From ARK-15 sp038880255 (GTDB lineage: Archaea > Thermoplasmatota > Thermoplasmata > Thermoplasmatales > ARK-15), in contig JAVZSA010000003.1 in assembly GCA_038880255.1 (NCBI GenBank), positions 1 through 62,997 on the forward strand: DNA of 62,997 nt. The letters are read 5' to 3'. The first letter of the stretch is position 1; each line of letters opens with the position of its first letter. Below the pieces are notes generated by a model that did no database searches, was not told the DNA's origin, and saw only the letters and a program-made list of their open reading frames with translations. The position numbers and the translations under genes are program-made. Shown piece by piece: positions 36,218 to 45,211 of this stretch.

Positions 36218-36791
36218 AAAGATCCACTATCTTAGTAAAAGGTATTGCACCCTCTCTTATTAAAATTGGTTTATCCCCAGTTAAATCTACAACTGTAGAT
36301 GGTATGCCAAGACAAGGTCCACAATCTAAATAAATATTCACCAAATCACCTAATTCTTCATATGCATCATTTATGGTAATTGGATTTTTACCTCCATGTT
36401 TATTTGCACTTGTAAGTGTTATGGGACCAACTACCTTCATTACATTTTTCAAAATATCATTTTTTGGTATTCTTACTCCTACCTTTTCACCAACGATCGT
36501 TTTTGGAATATTTTTATTCCAGAGTATAAATGTAACTAAGTATGACCAATCATTATTTAGGATTTTAATCACTTTAGAATTAACTTCAACATATTCCTCC
36601 ATCATGTTTTTATCTAAAACACCTATTGGTATCGGTATTTCCTTTCCTCTGCCCTTAATTCTATAAATTTCTTCAGCCTTATTTGAAAAAACACCTATTG
36701 AAAGTGAATAAAGAGTATCAGCTGGTAAAACTGCAAATTCATCCTTAATCCTTCGAACGATTTTTTCTAATTCTCCACATTTAAATATCAA
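36210..36791 (-). CDS. sua5: L-threonylcarbamoyladenylate synthase (Sua5/YrdC)
   Basis: This enzyme makes threonylcarbamoyl-AMP for the t6A37 modification of tRNAs reading ANN codons. The 193-residue YrdC domain shows AVLPADTLYSLSIG (near residues 19-32), RIKGRGKEIPI, VGVRIPKND, PITLTSANKHGG and the closing PSTVVDLTGD. It lacks the C-terminal Sua5 domain, so it is the YrdC-only form. Translation appears to start at TTG (36791), 3 nt after tRNA-Asn, with no Shine-Dalgarno. tRNA-Asn is itself a t6A substrate. Confidence 0.9.
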   Translation of the reverse strand: MIFKCGELEKIVRRIKDEFAVLPADTLYSLSIGVFSNKAEEIYRIKGRGKEIPIPIGVLDKNMMEEYVEVNSKVIKILNNDWSYLVTFILWNKNIPKTIVGEKVGVRIPKNDILKNVMKVVGPITLTSANKHGGKNPITINDAYEELGDLVNIYLDCGPCLGIPSTVVDLTGDKPILIREGAIPFTKIVDLYG

Positions 36792-36794
36792 AAG

Positions 36795-36867
36795 CGCCGC
36801 CGGTCGGATTCGAACCGACGACCACTCGGTTAACAGCCGAGCGCTCCACCAGCTAAGCTACGGCGGC
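36795..36867 (-). tRNA. tRNA-Asn (GUU)
   Basis: On the minus strand the acceptor GCCGCCG (36867-36861) pairs with CGGCGGC (36802-36796), with discriminator G at 36795. The anticodon stem CTCGG/CCGAG encloses CTGTTAA, so the anticodon is GTT. The T-arm is GTCGGTTCGAATCCGAC. CCA is not encoded. It lies 3 nt before the sua5 start codon in the same direction, so both are probably on one transcript. Confidence 0.95.
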
Positions 36868-36954
36868 TAATTTTTGAATATTACATAAATATATTAAAAC
36901 TTTTGTTAATCTTTTTAATTATTAAAATTTAAAATAATTTTTAAGGATATAAAT

Positions 36955-37911
36955 TCATTTAGATTTACCTATCTTAGAAAGTTTTGCTAAAAGTGCATCC
37001 AGGCCAATTTTCTCATTCGCCCCCTCTATAATCCTATACTCTATATCTGCCATAGATTCCAATATTTCTGCCAAGATTTCCTCATCAATCGATATTCTAT
37101 AAAATTCGCTATGCATCTGTTTTATAATATCTTCTGCAGCCACACCATATTCCACTACCATTTTATCAAGCATTTCTCTTGCTTCAAGAAATTTACCACT
37201 TAATGCCTTTTCTATCATTTTTCTAACAATATCTCTACTTGCCAACCCCGATGCCTTGTATATAGTATCTGATGTGATTGTTTCACCCATACTTGCTGCC
37301 GCCTGAAGTATGTTTATTGATTTTCTCATATCACCGCCTGCAATTATATAAATGGCCTCAATAGCATCATCCTGAAGATTTATTTTTTCTTTTTCGGCTA
37401 TAAACTTTAACCTTTTTCCCACATCATCCTTTGATAGTGGCTTAAACCTAAAAATGCTTGCCCTTGATTGAATTGGATCTATAATTTTAGAAGAATAGTT
37501 ACAGGAAAGAATGAATCTACAAGTTTTAGAATATTTCTCCATTGTTCTTCTTAAGGCTGCCTGAGCATCAGCAGTGAGATGATCAGCCTCATCAAGAAAA
37601 ATTATTTTAAAACCAACATCGTTGGAAGGTGCAGTTCTTGCATAATCTTTAATTTGTACCCTGACTGTATCTATCCCTCTCTCATCACTTGCATTAAGTT
37701 CATTAAAGCTCGATTTCCAATCCTCCCCAAATAATCCAATTGCAAGAGCAATTGCACTTGTTGTTTTCCCAGTTCCTGAAGGACCTGCAAAAATAAGGTG
37801 GGGCATATTCTTTTCTTTTACATAGGCCTTTAACCTTTCTACTATGTAATCCTGTCCAACAATATCATCCAATCTATTTGGTCTGTATTTTTCCACCCAT
37901 ACATCTTCCAT
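36955..37911 (-). CDS. rfcS: Replication factor C small subunit
   Basis: The 318-residue AAA+ clamp-loader small subunit begins WVEKYRPNRLDDIVGQDYI and has Walker A AGPSGTGKTTSAIA (near residues 40-53), Walker B IIFLDEADHL and the SRC arginine-finger motif, seen as LSCNYSSKI with PIQSRASIFRF. Four RfcS plus one RfcL form the clamp loader. The frame opens eight codons further upstream, but the ATG at 37911 starts the family's conserved N-terminus. No cotranscribed partner is seen. Confidence 0.95.
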   Translation of the reverse strand: MEDVWVEKYRPNRLDDIVGQDYIVERLKAYVKEKNMPHLIFAGPSGTGKTTSAIALAIGLFGEDWKSSFNELNASDERGIDTVRVQIKDYARTAPSNDVGFKIIFLDEADHLTADAQAALRRTMEKYSKTCRFILSCNYSSKIIDPIQSRASIFRFKPLSKDDVGKRLKFIAEKEKINLQDDAIEAIYIIAGGDMRKSINILQAAASMGETITSDTIYKASGLASRDIVRKMIEKALSGKFLEAREMLDKMVVEYGVAAEDIIKQMHSEFYRISIDEEILAEILESMADIEYRIIEGANEKIGLDALLAKLSKIGKSK

Positions 37912-38034
37912 AATATTCAAAAAACAATTATACATTCAAATTATATTATTTTTTTCTTTTAAATCAATTTGTACCAAAAATATTTAATAATGTTATGATT
38001 TCACTTTTTTATCCCTGAATTGGAGGGATGATAT

Positions 38035-41031
38035 TTGAAATCATTAGATGCAAGAAGTACAATAGCTTTAGTGATCGTTTCAGTGCTGCTAGTGAGTTCT
38101 ATATTTGTACCATTGATTTCAGCGCAAAATCCACAAAATGGGAATGTGAGTCTTGTGGTAATGTATAAAGATACTCAAACTGGAGAAGTTGACTTCCTTC
38201 AGGGCCTTACTGTGAATATTTTAGATTATTCTGGTAATATTATATCATCTACTGTATCAAATCCTGTAGTTAATTTTGGAAACCTACAGGTTGGGAATTA
38301 TATTGTTAGTGTTCTACCACAAAAAATAGGATCATATGTTTATAGTGGGGCATTTATTCCAATAACTGTTAGCACATATGGATCAAATGTATCAACAATA
38401 ACTGTTCTAAGAACTGCAATAAACAAAACTGTATCAATTGTTGTTGAAAACTCAGGAGTACCTGCTTCAGGTTATCAGGTAAGTGCATTTTATTATTACA
38501 ATCTTCAATTCTTTTCAGGTATAACAGGATCTGTAGGCAACATTACATTTAATGCACCAAGTGGTAATTTTATACTTCAACTCACAACAACAAGCGGGGG
38601 GGCAGTTAAAAATTATTATATACAAATTAATGCACCATTTAATGGAACAATTGATTTATCCAACTTTAAGCACATTTTTGGTATTGTTAAGGATTCATCT
38701 GATGGGTCTATAATATATAATACAATATATGTTAATATTTTCAATGGGTCTAAGCTATGGAATACTTTAACGTTCAATAATGGAGTATTTAATTTCTACA
38801 TTTATGGTACATATAAAATTGTACTAACTGCCAATGGCTATTCTATCCAAAACTTGCAATTAAATGGTACTTATCCACAAACAATATTTTTAAACAAGGT
38901 AAAAAATTATTATAATTTCAATTATTCATTTTCAAATGACTTCAAGTATATTTACACGAACTTTTCATTCTCTCTTAACAATAAGACAATCTTTAAGGCA
39001 TTACCGTACAGTGATACAAATATACTCTATTATCAAATGCTACTTAATGGATTTAATAGTTCATTCCTCAATGAATTTTTCTTCAATTCCATAAGGAATT
39101 ATTCAGGTGCTTATATTTACATTCCAAATTACATATATGCTTTAAAGAATATTAATGTCACACCATTTTCAATAGATTATAATGGGTTTACGGTAAATAT
39201 TAGTGCAGTATACTATAATTCGAGTGTTAATGTAAGTAAATTACTATCATCTGGGTATATACAAGTATATGTTAATGTATTACAAAATTCAGCATATGGT
39301 GCCTATAATATTTACAATTATTCAGTTTCTATACCAGAGCAATATGAGTTATCAAACAATGTAATAGGTGCGACCACATCAGGTTATATTAAAACAATAA
39401 AGATCACAAATGCCACTGTTGGTCAGGTGGAATTGGATTTAAAACAAAGGCAAAAACCTCAAATAATACTTGCACAAAATACCTTTGGAATATATTGGAA
39501 TAAAATGCTACCTGGAAATTATATAGTTAATTCAAGTGTAAGTAATTTCACAATCTTAGTAAAGGCCAACACACAGGTATATCTTAACGCAAGTCAGGCT
39601 GTTAAGGATATGGTAAGGCAGCAATATTCTTGGACTCAAATGTATTTTGTTTGGAATGTGGATGGTGTAATAAAGCAGGGACTAGGCTTGGCTAATGTAA
39701 GCGAAAATCTCACTCCAGGTATTCATAGTCTAAATCTTACTGTCACAGATGTTGGAAATAACACAAATTATACAAACATTAAGATATATTCTGATGGAGC
39801 TTATCCAGATTTCTCTTCAAACATAAAATATTCAATTGGTCCAAATAATATTGTTTCATGGAACGTTTATTATGAAAATTCCACAATGATATATAATTAT
39901 GAAGGAAATACATCAAAAATTAGTTTGCATGGATACAAACAAATTGTTGGGCCTGTAACTGTGCTGGAAAACAATCAAATAACTCTATATGCATTTAATC
40001 TTAAAGATACTTTAAATGGCGTTCTTAATTCTCACGAAAATGTTAACGTAATATGGGATATAAATGGATCAAAGTACATTGGAAATTATGTCAACTATAC
40101 ATTCACTTACCCAACACGGGTAGGTTATGATTGGATTAACGTAACCTATTCTGATCAAGTGGGAAACAACTTTACTATTTCATTAATGGTTTATGTTAAG
40201 GATACAGTAAAGCCTGTACCTAGCTTTGTATTTCAAAATAAAAATTATACAACTGTAACACAAATATTCCAAAATAATTTGGTGATTCTGAATGGAACCG
40301 GATCTTATGATCCACAAAATGGGAAAATTGTATCATATTCATGGACTATTCTTAATTCAACAGGTGCTAAGCAATATCCAAATTCGACCTACTTGATTGT
40401 TTCTGGAAATCTAAATGAAAGTGTTGTAACGTTAAAATTCACACAGTATGGAACTTATTATATAATTCTTAATGTAACAGATGATTCTGGTAATTACAAT
40501 ACATTAAACAAGTCTTTGAGAGTATCACCTGTTGCACCTGACCTCGTACTTGTGAATTTCACATGGAGTGGAAATTTTACTGAAGGCACACCTACAACAT
40601 TTTATGTTAATGCTACAAATACTGGAAATGCACCTGCAAATATATACTACTTACAGTTCTATGTTAATGGAAAGTTGGAAGGAAATGTAAGTTACAGTAA
40701 TTTATCTGTAAATAAGACTTTAACACTTAAATATGTTTGGACACCACCCTCCTCTGGTGATTATACAATTAAATTCGCTTTATATTCGCCAGAAGAACCA
40801 AAAATTTTCCTGGGAGATAATCAGCAATCAAGGGTTGTAAGTGTTCAGGAAGCTGCCTGGAAACTTCCAGCAATAATACTTGGAACAATAGCCGTTATTG
40901 TAATAGTGGCATTTGTAATATGGAGAATAAGAACAAAAGGATCTAAAAAATTCGAGAAAAAATCAAAGACAGAAGAAAAGGGAACAAAATCAAAGACAGA
41001 AGAAAAGGGAACCTTATTACATAAAAAATAA
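38035..41031 (+). CDS. Large PKD-type surface protein with cytoplasmic charged tail
   Basis: The 998-residue protein has a signal peptide (residues 9-30, ending ISAQ), a long extracellular region with many N-x-S/T sites, a PKD-like domain (NGTGSYDPQNGKIVSYSW, near 760-778) and a CARDB-like domain (FYVNATNTGNAPAN). One C-terminal helix (ILGTIAVIVIVAFVIW) precedes a Lys/Glu tail. It is probably a major cell-surface or S-layer-like glycoprotein and a substrate of AglB. The start is TTG at 38035 after a strong GGAGGGATGAT. A TATA-like AATATTTAATA lies near 37980. Confidence 0.75.
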   Translation: MKSLDARSTIALVIVSVLLVSSIFVPLISAQNPQNGNVSLVVMYKDTQTGEVDFLQGLTVNILDYSGNIISSTVSNPVVNFGNLQVGNYIVSVLPQKIGSYVYSGAFIPITVSTYGSNVSTITVLRTAINKTVSIVVENSGVPASGYQVSAFYYYNLQFFSGITGSVGNITFNAPSGNFILQLTTTSGGAVKNYYIQINAPFNGTIDLSNFKHIFGIVKDSSDGSIIYNTIYVNIFNGSKLWNTLTFNNGVFNFYIYGTYKIVLTANGYSIQNLQLNGTYPQTIFLNKVKNYYNFNYSFSNDFKYIYTNFSFSLNNKTIFKALPYSDTNILYYQMLLNGFNSSFLNEFFFNSIRNYSGAYIYIPNYIYALKNINVTPFSIDYNGFTVNISAVYYNSSVNVSKLLSSGYIQVYVNVLQNSAYGAYNIYNYSVSIPEQYELSNNVIGATTSGYIKTIKITNATVGQVELDLKQRQKPQIILAQNTFGIYWNKMLPGNYIVNSSVSNFTILVKANTQVYLNASQAVKDMVRQQYSWTQMYFVWNVDGVIKQGLGLANVSENLTPGIHSLNLTVTDVGNNTNYTNIKIYSDGAYPDFSSNIKYSIGPNNIVSWNVYYENSTMIYNYEGNTSKISLHGYKQIVGPVTVLENNQITLYAFNLKDTLNGVLNSHENVNVIWDINGSKYIGNYVNYTFTYPTRVGYDWINVTYSDQVGNNFTISLMVYVKDTVKPVPSFVFQNKNYTTVTQIFQNNLVILNGTGSYDPQNGKIVSYSWTILNSTGAKQYPNSTYLIVSGNLNESVVTLKFTQYGTYYIILNVTDDSGNYNTLNKSLRVSPVAPDLVLVNFTWSGNFTEGTPTTFYVNATNTGNAPANIYYLQFYVNGKLEGNVSYSNLSVNKTLTLKYVWTPPSSGDYTIKFALYSPEEPKIFLGDNQQSRVVSVQEAAWKLPAIILGTIAVIVIVAFVIWRIRTKGSKKFEKKSKTEEKGTKSKTEEKGTLLHKK
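40959..41012 (+). repeat. Perfect 27-bp tandem repeat, two copies
   Basis: Two identical 27-bp units (40959-40985 and 40986-41012) encode two KSKTEEKGT copies at the cytoplasmic end of the surface protein. The unit length is a multiple of three, so copy-number change would alter tail length without breaking the frame. Confidence 0.9.
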
Positions 41032-41038
41032 AAATTTT

Positions 41039-41761
41039 TTATTTATTTTCTTCCTTTTTTTCTTCCTCCTTTTTCTCAGGCTTTTTTGCTTCATAAATTT
41101 CAACAAATCTTATCTCCTTATCCGTATAATCACTTCTTAAAACACTGATTAGTAAATATTTTGCATTAATCCATTCTTGTCTGTACTTACAGCTTTCAGC
41201 CAATATAATTTCAATATAATTATCATATTCTTTTACCTTAAATTCCTGAATGTCTCTATGATAAAATGCATCAATCAATGCCAATATTTTATTTTCCATA
41301 CCTTCGACAATTTCCTTTACAACATATTTATAATGCAATTTTTTACCTGCAAGTGGATTGTTAAAATCCACAAGAATTCTGCCTGGAGAAATACTTACTA
41401 CCTTTCCAGTTTGTTGATTTATTGTAACAAATTTTCCAACTTCAGGTGTAATCTTATTTTTTTCAAAATCTCTAGGAGAAACTACCTTTAAGAGACTTGG
41501 ATTCCTTTCCCCGTATGCCTTTGAAGGTTCTAAATATAGATCGTATTCTTTCCCAAGCTCAGCATTCATTATTGATTTTTCAAGTTCCTCCAATATCATA
41601 TTCTTCCCTAAGATTACTACTTCAGGGCCATAATGCCTGTTTGGATCATGAATACCATTGTCCTTGGCAATCTGTTCTATTGTTGTATCCCTTATCTCCT
41701 CTTTATCATTTTCTACAGTCCATAGTGTATAATCTACCTTAACAATGTCTCCTTTGTTCAT
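41039..41761 (-). CDS. FKBP-type peptidyl-prolyl cis-trans isomerase
   Basis: This 240-residue SlyD-like archaeal FKBP has MNKGDIVKVDYTLWT at the start, then GKEYDLYLEPSKAYGERNPS and the FKBP-type return VDFNNPLAGKKLHYKYVV. An insert-in-flap domain sits between them, and a C-terminal extension of about 90 residues ends in a Glu/Lys-rich tail. It assists protein folding. The ATG at 41761 is preferred because GGAAGTGA lies before it; the open frame runs 16 codons further upstream without the family pattern. It converges on the surface protein. Confidence 0.9.
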   Translation of the reverse strand: MNKGDIVKVDYTLWTVENDKEEIRDTTIEQIAKDNGIHDPNRHYGPEVVILGKNMILEELEKSIMNAELGKEYDLYLEPSKAYGERNPSLLKVVSPRDFEKNKITPEVGKFVTINQQTGKVVSISPGRILVDFNNPLAGKKLHYKYVVKEIVEGMENKILALIDAFYHRDIQEFKVKEYDNYIEIILAESCKYRQEWINAKYLLISVLRSDYTDKEIRFVEIYEAKKPEKKEEEKKEENK

Positions 41762-41821
41762 AATTTTCACTTCCTTCCTTTTTGTTTTTGAACTAGAATA
41801 TATAAACAATATTTAACTTTT

Positions 41822-42634
41822 CTATATTAGAAGAGAGATAAGAATAAGAAATGGAACTGGTATGTCAAAATAGAATAGTTTATCCACGTTCCAAGATTTT
41901 AAAAATGGAAATTTAATGAAAAGAAGAATTGCAACAATTATAAATGAAATTATCATAAAAATAGATTTAAATGAAATTAAAAATAAAAATATTAGTGAAA
42001 TAAAATAAAAAATTGTCAAGGGTATGAGAATCTTTCCATTAAATATAACTGGTATTGATTTTATTCCTACGTACTTATCAAAATCCCTATCCTGATTTTG
42101 ATAGATTATGTCAAATCCACCTATCCAGAAGGTGAGAAAAATTGCAAGGAAATATACATCCATAACATTCGGTATTATGCCAGAGGCGCCAATGTAACCA
42201 GCAATTGATATTATACCTATTATAAATCCTAAGAATATATGAGAAATTATTGGCAATTTTTTTGTTTTTGGATATATATAAAAAAATAGGAGAAGAAGAG
42301 GTGCAAAAATTGCTGACAATAAATTTAGAAATATGGCTGATAATTCAAAAATTATTGATGAAACAATCAATATTAAATATGCTTCTTTAAAACTTATTTC
42401 CCCAGTTACCAATTCCCTCTTTGAAGTTCTTGGATTTATTTTATCTAAATTATAATCCTCAATTCTATTCATTACCATTCCTGCTGTTCTGGCAGAAATA
42501 GCGGCTATAGTTATTAACAATACTGTTAAGATTGAAAATTTACCATACATTATCATCCCCATATATGCAAATGGTAAATCGAATATTGTATGTTCAATTT
42601 TAATAAATTTGAAAAATAAACCAAACTTTTGCAT
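41822..42634 (-). CDS. UbiA-family prenyltransferase
   Basis: This 270-residue membrane protein has about eight helices and the two Asp-rich motifs, NRIEDYNLDKINPRT (near residues 56-70) and YQNQDRDFDKYVGIKS (near 172-187), that bind the Mg-prenyl diphosphate. It should prenylate an aromatic acid in quinone synthesis. It lies 2 nt after the UbiD gene, so the two are coupled. This pairing matches MqnP/MqnL of the futalosine menaquinone route as well as UbiA/UbiD, and I cannot decide between them. Confidence 0.88.
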   Translation of the reverse strand: MQKFGLFFKFIKIEHTIFDLPFAYMGMIMYGKFSILTVLLITIAAISARTAGMVMNRIEDYNLDKINPRTSKRELVTGEISFKEAYLILIVSSIIFELSAIFLNLLSAIFAPLLLLFFYIYPKTKKLPIISHIFLGFIIGIISIAGYIGASGIIPNVMDVYFLAIFLTFWIGGFDIIYQNQDRDFDKYVGIKSIPVIFNGKILIPLTIFYFISLIFLFLISFKSIFMIISFIIVAILLFIKFPFLKSWNVDKLFYFDIPVPFLILISLLI

Positions 42635-42636
42635 TT

Positions 42637-44055
42637 TTATTCAAAACCATATTTTTTTAATCTTAATAAAACTAATTCTTTTAGATTTTTCTCAATTCTT
42701 TCAGGCCATTTCCTTTCAAAACCTTCTTCAGGGACCTTCTTTGTTGCATCTATTATCATCTTACCCCCCACATTTGGGTATATTGAGGCATGATCCAATG
42801 AATCTGCCACAGATAATTTTATTATTTCTATATCCCTTGAAGGATCCGTTCTTGTAGTAATTGCCCATATCACTTCCCTAATATCTCTCACATTTATGTC
42901 ATCATCCACTACCACCACATATTTTGTGAACATCATTTGACCCATTGAAAGTATTGCCAAGCCTACCTTTCTCCCCTGCCCAGGATAACTCTTCTTTATT
43001 GAAACTATACACATATAATTAATAGCACCCTCTTCAGGTAAATATAAATCAACAATTTCAGGATTTTGAATTTTTATTAAGGGTAAAAATATTTTTTGTA
43101 TAGCATTTGCAATAACATTATCCTCACTCCACAGCCTACCCACCACTGTGGCATGATATATGGGATTTTTCCTATGAAATATTTTTTTAATGTGAAAAAC
43201 AGGGTAAGGTTCAATGGGAGTATAATACCCCGTATGGTCACCAAATGGTCCCTCGTCCCTTAATTCATCCGGATCCACATAACCTTCTAAAACAAATTCC
43301 GCATTTGAAGGGTAATATAGATCTACAGTTTCGCCCTTCACAAGTTCCACAGGTGCTCCCATTAAATAACCTGCAAAACCAAGCTCATTTATACCTTCTG
43401 GTAAAGGTGAGATTGCACTGAAAAGAATTGAAGGATGAACTCCAATTGCCACAGCAACATCCAATTTCTTATTCATTTTTTTAGCCTTCATCATATGTAT
43501 ATATCCTGTTTTCTGTCTTTGCCAATGCATTCCAGTTGTTTCATCATCATAAACTTGCATTCTATAGACACCAGCATTATATGTACCATTCTCTGGATCC
43601 TTTGTTATTACAACAGGAAGTGTAATGAATTTTCCTGCATCTCCTGGCCAGGATTTGAGAATCGGTATTTCATTCAAACCTATATCACTATAACCTTTCA
43701 CAGGCCCAGAATTTTTTGTAACTGGTGCAAAATTTTTCAATTCCCTATATATTCTTATGCCATCAATAATGGATCTACCTGAAGATATAAAGGAAAAAAT
43801 CTCTTTGAACTCGTTGGATATTTCATCAACATTTTTACCTATTAAATACTCTAATCTCTCCATTTTACCAAAGGCATTTGTTAGTACAGGTATTCCCTTT
43901 CCATCCACATCTTTGAATAATAGTGCAGGTCCTCCCTTTCTTTGAACTTCATCTGTAAAAATTGTTACTTCAAGATCCGAGGAAAATTTTTCTCCTATTT
44001 CAAGAATTTCATTTCTTTCCCTCAATTTTTCTAATGTTTCTCTTAAATCTTTCAT
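42637..44055 (-). CDS. UbiD-family prenylated-FMN decarboxylase
   Basis: The 472-residue length is typical for UbiD. Conserved stretches include NAGVYRMQVYDDETTGMHWQ (near residues 159-178), the active-site region ELRDEGPFGDHTGYYTP with its catalytic Glu, and the C-terminal VADSLDHASIYPNVGGKMIIDA in outline. It removes CO2 from a polyprenylated aromatic acid using prenylated FMN, made by UbiX, which is not in the window. It is upstream of the UbiA gene and diverges from the saccharopine-dehydrogenase-like gene. Confidence 0.92.
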   Translation of the reverse strand: MKDLRETLEKLRERNEILEIGEKFSSDLEVTIFTDEVQRKGGPALLFKDVDGKGIPVLTNAFGKMERLEYLIGKNVDEISNEFKEIFSFISSGRSIIDGIRIYRELKNFAPVTKNSGPVKGYSDIGLNEIPILKSWPGDAGKFITLPVVITKDPENGTYNAGVYRMQVYDDETTGMHWQRQKTGYIHMMKAKKMNKKLDVAVAIGVHPSILFSAISPLPEGINELGFAGYLMGAPVELVKGETVDLYYPSNAEFVLEGYVDPDELRDEGPFGDHTGYYTPIEPYPVFHIKKIFHRKNPIYHATVVGRLWSEDNVIANAIQKIFLPLIKIQNPEIVDLYLPEEGAINYMCIVSIKKSYPGQGRKVGLAILSMGQMMFTKYVVVVDDDINVRDIREVIWAITTRTDPSRDIEIIKLSVADSLDHASIYPNVGGKMIIDATKKVPEEGFERKWPERIEKNLKELVLLRLKKYGFE

Positions 44056-44101
44056 CTCTTTATGATAAAAAATTTAAAATTTAAAGCTTTGTAAGAAAAA
44101 G

Positions 44102-44107
44102 TTTATA
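44102..44107 (+). promoter_or_regulatory. TATA-like element of the saccharopine-dehydrogenase-like gene
   Basis: TTTATA is centred about 27 nt before the ATG at 44132, with no Shine-Dalgarno in between. The spacing predicts a leaderless mRNA. Confidence 0.45.
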
Positions 44108-44131
44108 CCTTAAAGATTTTAATTAATTTTT

Positions 44132-45193
44132 ATGATAACTGTTGTTGGTGCTGGAAACATAGGAAGTGCTATTGTGGATTTTCTTTTAGAAAAGGATAAT
44201 ATTTCTGTAATTGATATTTCTGAAAAATCTTTAAAAAAATTGACAAATGTAAAAAAATATAAGGGTACGGTGATGGATAATAAACAGGTTATTGAAAAAT
44301 CGGATTTTGTTATAAATGCATTACCTGGAAGTATTTCATTTGAAATAATTTCAAAAATAATTAAAATGGGGAAGGGTGTAATAGATGTTTCATATATGCC
44401 AGAAGATCCTTTTCTTTTAAATGATATTGCAATGGAAAAAAATGTATTTTTTGTTCCTGATGCTGGTTTTGCTCCAGGTCTAAGTAATATAGCTGCGGGT
44501 TTTTTATACAAATCACTTATTTCACCTAAAAAAATTGAAATTTATGTTGCTGGATTACCTATGATAAAAGTACCACCCCTTGATTATACAATTACCTGGA
44601 GTATTGAAGGTTTAATTGACGAATATACAAGGCCTGCGCGAATGATAAAAAATTATAAAATAGTAAGTGTAGATCCGCTAGAAACTGTTGAGCCATTTTG
44701 CATTTCAAATTTAGGTTCATATGAAAGTTTTGTTTCTGATGGCTTAAGAACATTGTTAAAAACAATAAAAATTAGGGATATGTTTGAAAGGACTCTTAGA
44801 TATCCTTCACATATAGATAAAATTAAAATGCTTAGGGATCTCGGATATTTTTCAAAGGAAAAAATAGGAAATTGTTCTCCATATGAAATCACAATTTCAC
44901 TTTTTGAAAAGTTAAAATTAAATGTGGAGGATGTATGTATAATGCTAGTAAAAGGTATTGGAAAAAATACTGGTGAAATCTTTCTTTATGATAAATACGA
45001 TCATGAAAAGGGATTATCATCAATGGCAAGGGTAACAGGATATACTGCTGGTGCAATAGCAACAGTATTACAAAATGTGGATTTTAAAGGTGTGATTCCT
45101 CCGGAAATATTTGGTTTCGAAAATAGATATTTTAATTCAATTAAAAATGTTTTAAAAGAAAAGGGAATAATATTAAATGTGAATATTCAGTGA
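44132..45193 (+). CDS. Saccharopine-dehydrogenase-family oxidoreductase
   Basis: This 353-residue protein opens with a Rossmann nucleotide motif VVGAGNIGSAIVDFLLEKD (near residues 4-22), then INALPGSISFEI and VIDVSYMPEDPFLL. The central segment VPDAGFAPGLSNIAAGFLY matches the lysine/saccharopine-dehydrogenase and carboxynorspermidine-type group. A lysine 6-dehydrogenase-like or related amino-acid dehydrogenase activity is likely. The substrate is not determinable. It appears to be a single leaderless gene. Confidence 0.8.
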   Translation: MITVVGAGNIGSAIVDFLLEKDNISVIDISEKSLKKLTNVKKYKGTVMDNKQVIEKSDFVINALPGSISFEIISKIIKMGKGVIDVSYMPEDPFLLNDIAMEKNVFFVPDAGFAPGLSNIAAGFLYKSLISPKKIEIYVAGLPMIKVPPLDYTITWSIEGLIDEYTRPARMIKNYKIVSVDPLETVEPFCISNLGSYESFVSDGLRTLLKTIKIRDMFERTLRYPSHIDKIKMLRDLGYFSKEKIGNCSPYEITISLFEKLKLNVEDVCIMLVKGIGKNTGEIFLYDKYDHEKGLSSMARVTGYTAGAIATVLQNVDFKGVIPPEIFGFENRYFNSIKNVLKEKGIILNVNIQ

Positions 45194-45211
45194 AAAAGAA
45201 GTTAATTTTTA

